Of a stretch of DNA of 64,000 nt, positions 62,050-64,000 are shown piece after piece. The translations under genes and the position numbers were made by a program. Every line of letters begins with the position of its first letter. Position 1 is the first letter of the stretch. This DNA comes from JAFMJV01 sp963814315. Lineage in GTDB: Bacteria > Chloroflexota > Limnocylindria > Limnocylindrales > CSP1-4. The stretch covers positions 243,577-307,576 of the forward strand of contig CAWFCG010000002.1 in the NCBI GenBank assembly GCA_963814315.1, written 5' to 3'. The notes under the pieces are model-generated. The model did not search any database. It saw only the letters and a program-made list of their open reading frames with translations, and was not told the origin of the DNA.

Positions 62050-62234
62050 GGCTCCGATGGTCACACCCTGGCGCCGCAATTAACGTGAGCCCACGGCTCG
62101 GCCGAGCCGCCGTTGGCTGCGCTCGGCCCGGCGCGATGCTGACAAGCTGGCGGATGACGAGGTGCGCGAGCGTCGGCTGGAAGGTCGATCTCAACCCACG
62201 GTCGGTGGCCGCCGGCGCTCCGGACGTGACCCCC
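62050..62234. other. Intergenic, nothing recognised
   Basis: Between the esterase remnant and the convergent TMEM175-like gene; no gene, hairpin or promoter stood out. Confidence 0.3.
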
Positions 62235-62869
62235 TCAGCCTGACGGCGCGCCCGGGCCGCGGCGCAGGAGTCGATGCATGAGGCGAGCCGGGACCGCCTG
62301 GTACAAGGCGATCGCGAGATAGAGGACGATCCCGAGGGTCGGGCAGGACGAGACCGACGACGATCGCTCCCAGTACAGGAGCAGGCTCTCTGGAGGTGAC
62401 CCAACGAGCGTACGAGTTCGTCGCTCGCGTCGGCCCGCACGAGTCGCCGCTCATGGGTGGCGTGTCGGGCGAAGACCGTCATGGCAAGGTCGAGGAGCAG
62501 CAGGGTCACGCCGTAGAAGAGCACGGCGCCCCTGTTCCGGCTCGCGCTCTCCGAAGAACTCGCTCGCGAGCTTCGTCGGGAAGGGCAGGAACGACGCGAG
62601 CAACAGCACGAGCAGGTTCAGCCGGAACAGCATCGGGGTTACCTGCTCCGCAACACGCTCGCTCAATCCTCGTCGAGCGCTGAAGCCAGAAGACGCCGAG
62701 CGTCATGAAGCTCGCGACGTAGGCCAGGTAGGCCTGCTACTCGGCGATGAGTGCCTCGAGCAGGCCCTGCCCTTCCGACAGGGATACCGAGCTCGAGCAC
62801 GAGGATCGTGATGGCGATGGCGAAGACCCCATCGCTGAAGGCCTCGAGGCGACCCAGCCGGCAACTCAT
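62235..62869 (-). pseudogene. TMEM175-family (DUF1211) potassium channel-like gene, frameshifted
   Basis: From ATG 62867-62869: RLGRLEAFSDGVFAIAITIL (the family's first-helix signature R-x3-F-S-D-G-V-F-A-I), then in other frames MTLGVFWLQRSTRIE, FRLNLLVLLLASFLPFPTKL, AVLFYGVTLLLLDLAMTVFA-type helix, and a terminal ALYQAVPARLMHRLLRR. Six helices in all if repaired. The prokaryotic family forms K+ channels. At least three indels. Confidence 0.6.
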
Positions 62870-62905
62870 CGGGCGTGGGCCGCTTGCCGCCGTCACGGGG
62901 GATGG

Positions 62906-64000
62906 TCACCCGAACGCAAGACCTTCGACCGCCGCCGAGGGCGCGACATCCTTCTGGCGCATCATGCCCAAGGAGACGATCAGGCCGAGGAGGCCGGCGA
63001 AGAGCGGCACCAGCAACGCCGCCTGCAGTGCGATGGGCTGCGCCTCGGCGTCGATACGGATCAATCTCAGCCTCGACCTCCGGCGGCTGGCCCACGATCT
63101 GCTCCTCGAGCCGCGTCGCATCACTTGCGTGTCGCCCTGAGGGCGGTCGCCACCTGCTGCGCCTCGTCCGCTGAGAGCACGGCGCTCGAGCTGGCCATGC
63201 GTCTTCGTGAAGGTGAGGGCGAGCGTGCCCATCATCAGCGCCCCGCCCAGGGCCAGCCCGAACGAGAGCCCGAACGAACCGCCCGCCGAGTTCACCCCCG
63301 CGGCTTCGCTGATGCGCTCCTCATCGATCGGCGCGAGCGTGTAGTTGTTGAGCTGCGAGACGAGCAGTCCGAGGCCGCAGCCGGCGATGACGAGCGGGAT
63401 GACGAGCCACCACCCGGAGTCCGCGCGAGGCACGATCGGGCAGCATGACCATCCCCACGCTCAGCAGGGTGAAGCCGGCCCGGATGATGCTCGCCGGACG
63501 GCGCGAGCCGGCGCGCTTGCCCGCGAGGATGGCGATGGCGAACATGCTGAGTGAGAGCGGGGCCAGCACGAGGCCGGTCTGGAGCGCGTTGTACTCGAGC
63601 ACCATCTGGAGGAAGGTCGCACAGTGCCACGATCGCTCCGCCGAGGGCGCAGCCGCCGGAGCAGCTGACCGCTGATCCGCGAGGCGGAAGATGGCCGAGC
63701 GGAAGAGGTCGGGGTCGAGGAGCGTGAGCTTGCCCTCGCGCTTGCGCCGCAAATGCCACCAGGCGAGCCAACCGAGGGCGATGGCCCCGGTGACCATGAG
63801 GACGCCGACTGCGCCGCCGCCCTCCTCCCACACCAGGATGCCCAGCAACGACCCGCTCGATGCCCAGGACCGAGAAGAGGGCGCCCACGATGTCGATGCC
63901 GCGTTCCCCCGTGAAGGGCACGTCCTTGACCATGCGGATGCCGGCGAGGACGACCCCGATGATGACGATCTCGAGCAGGAAGCTCACACGCCAGGAGAGG
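62906..64000 (-). pseudogene. EmrB/QacA-type MFS exporter, frameshifted and cut by the window
   Basis: The N-terminus lies beyond 64000. Fragments: SFLLEIVIIGVVLAGIRMVK, MVTGAIALGWLAWWHLRRKR, LLDPDLFRSAIFRLADQ, VLEYNALQTGLVLAPLSLSM, VIPLVIAGCGLGLLVSQLNN, then EERISEAAGVNSAGGSFGLS, the DHA2-family G-x3-N-x3-x-G-G-S-x-G motif. At least three indels. Drug or metabolite export is the family role. Confidence 0.65.

Overview
The window is high-GC bacterial DNA with densely packed genes. Evidence for the lineage: GTG and TTG starts are common; several genes have a TANNNT box 5-6 nt before the start codon (leaderless transcripts); secreted proteins carry long Ser/Pro/Glu/Met-rich linkers after an AQD-type signal cleavage site. 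This suggests a Chloroflexota (Limnocylindria-like) or actinobacterial lineage; that placement is inference.

1-14 kb: malic enzyme (cut by the window edge), a fused trehalose-6-phosphate synthase/phosphatase, a broken DJ-1/PfpI gene, a secreted collagen-like protein, an F420-type nitroreductase homologue, an AraC regulator, type II NADH dehydrogenase, then a copper and thiol-redox block (DsbA-like, PCu(A)C chaperone, SCO) divergent from a zinc/manganese ABC permease and ATPase. 14-30 kb: a cell-wall M23 peptidase, an ECF sigma factor with a translationally coupled membrane partner, tryptophanase, secreted repeat proteins, a NarL-type two-component pair, a three-cupredoxin protein, 6-phosphogluconate dehydrogenase, and an EfeU/EfeO-like iron module.

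30.6-44.7 kb is a complete deoxy-sugar (L-rhamnose type) system. A rightward ABC transporter operon (ATPase, two permeases, RhaS-type binding protein) converges on a leftward catabolic operon (PHP-domain protein, RhaD aldolase/dehydrogenase fusion, an oversized alcohol dehydrogenase, DeoR regulator, rhamnulokinase, TIM-barrel isomerase). Both promoters carry the same 13-bp operator-like word. A divergent oxidoreductase follows a cluster of three TSACCC-N7-GGGTSA palindromes. 46-54.6 kb: persulfide-dioxygenase-like protein, PEP carboxylase, an enoyl-ACP-reductase-like SDR, a phosphoribosyltransferase, an MFS carrier, and a VapBC toxin-antitoxin pair with its palindromic operator beside a dead VapC fragment.

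54.7-64 kb: tRNA-Pro(CGG) abuts a serine recombinase and an integrated element (small ORFs, iteron-like repeats beside a large hairpin, primase-polymerase/helicase, excisionase, a truncated tyrosine integrase), followed by a decayed esterase, a TMEM175-like channel and an EmrB-type exporter. Nearly every gene here is frameshifted.

The least expected signal is the nature of the lesions in the core region. Three genes are broken by an exact tandem duplication of GATC, and removing one GATC restores each reading frame. Four further genes have net +1 lesions at or next to a GATC. This points either to cut, fill-in and rejoin events at GATC or to a systematic library or base-calling artefact.
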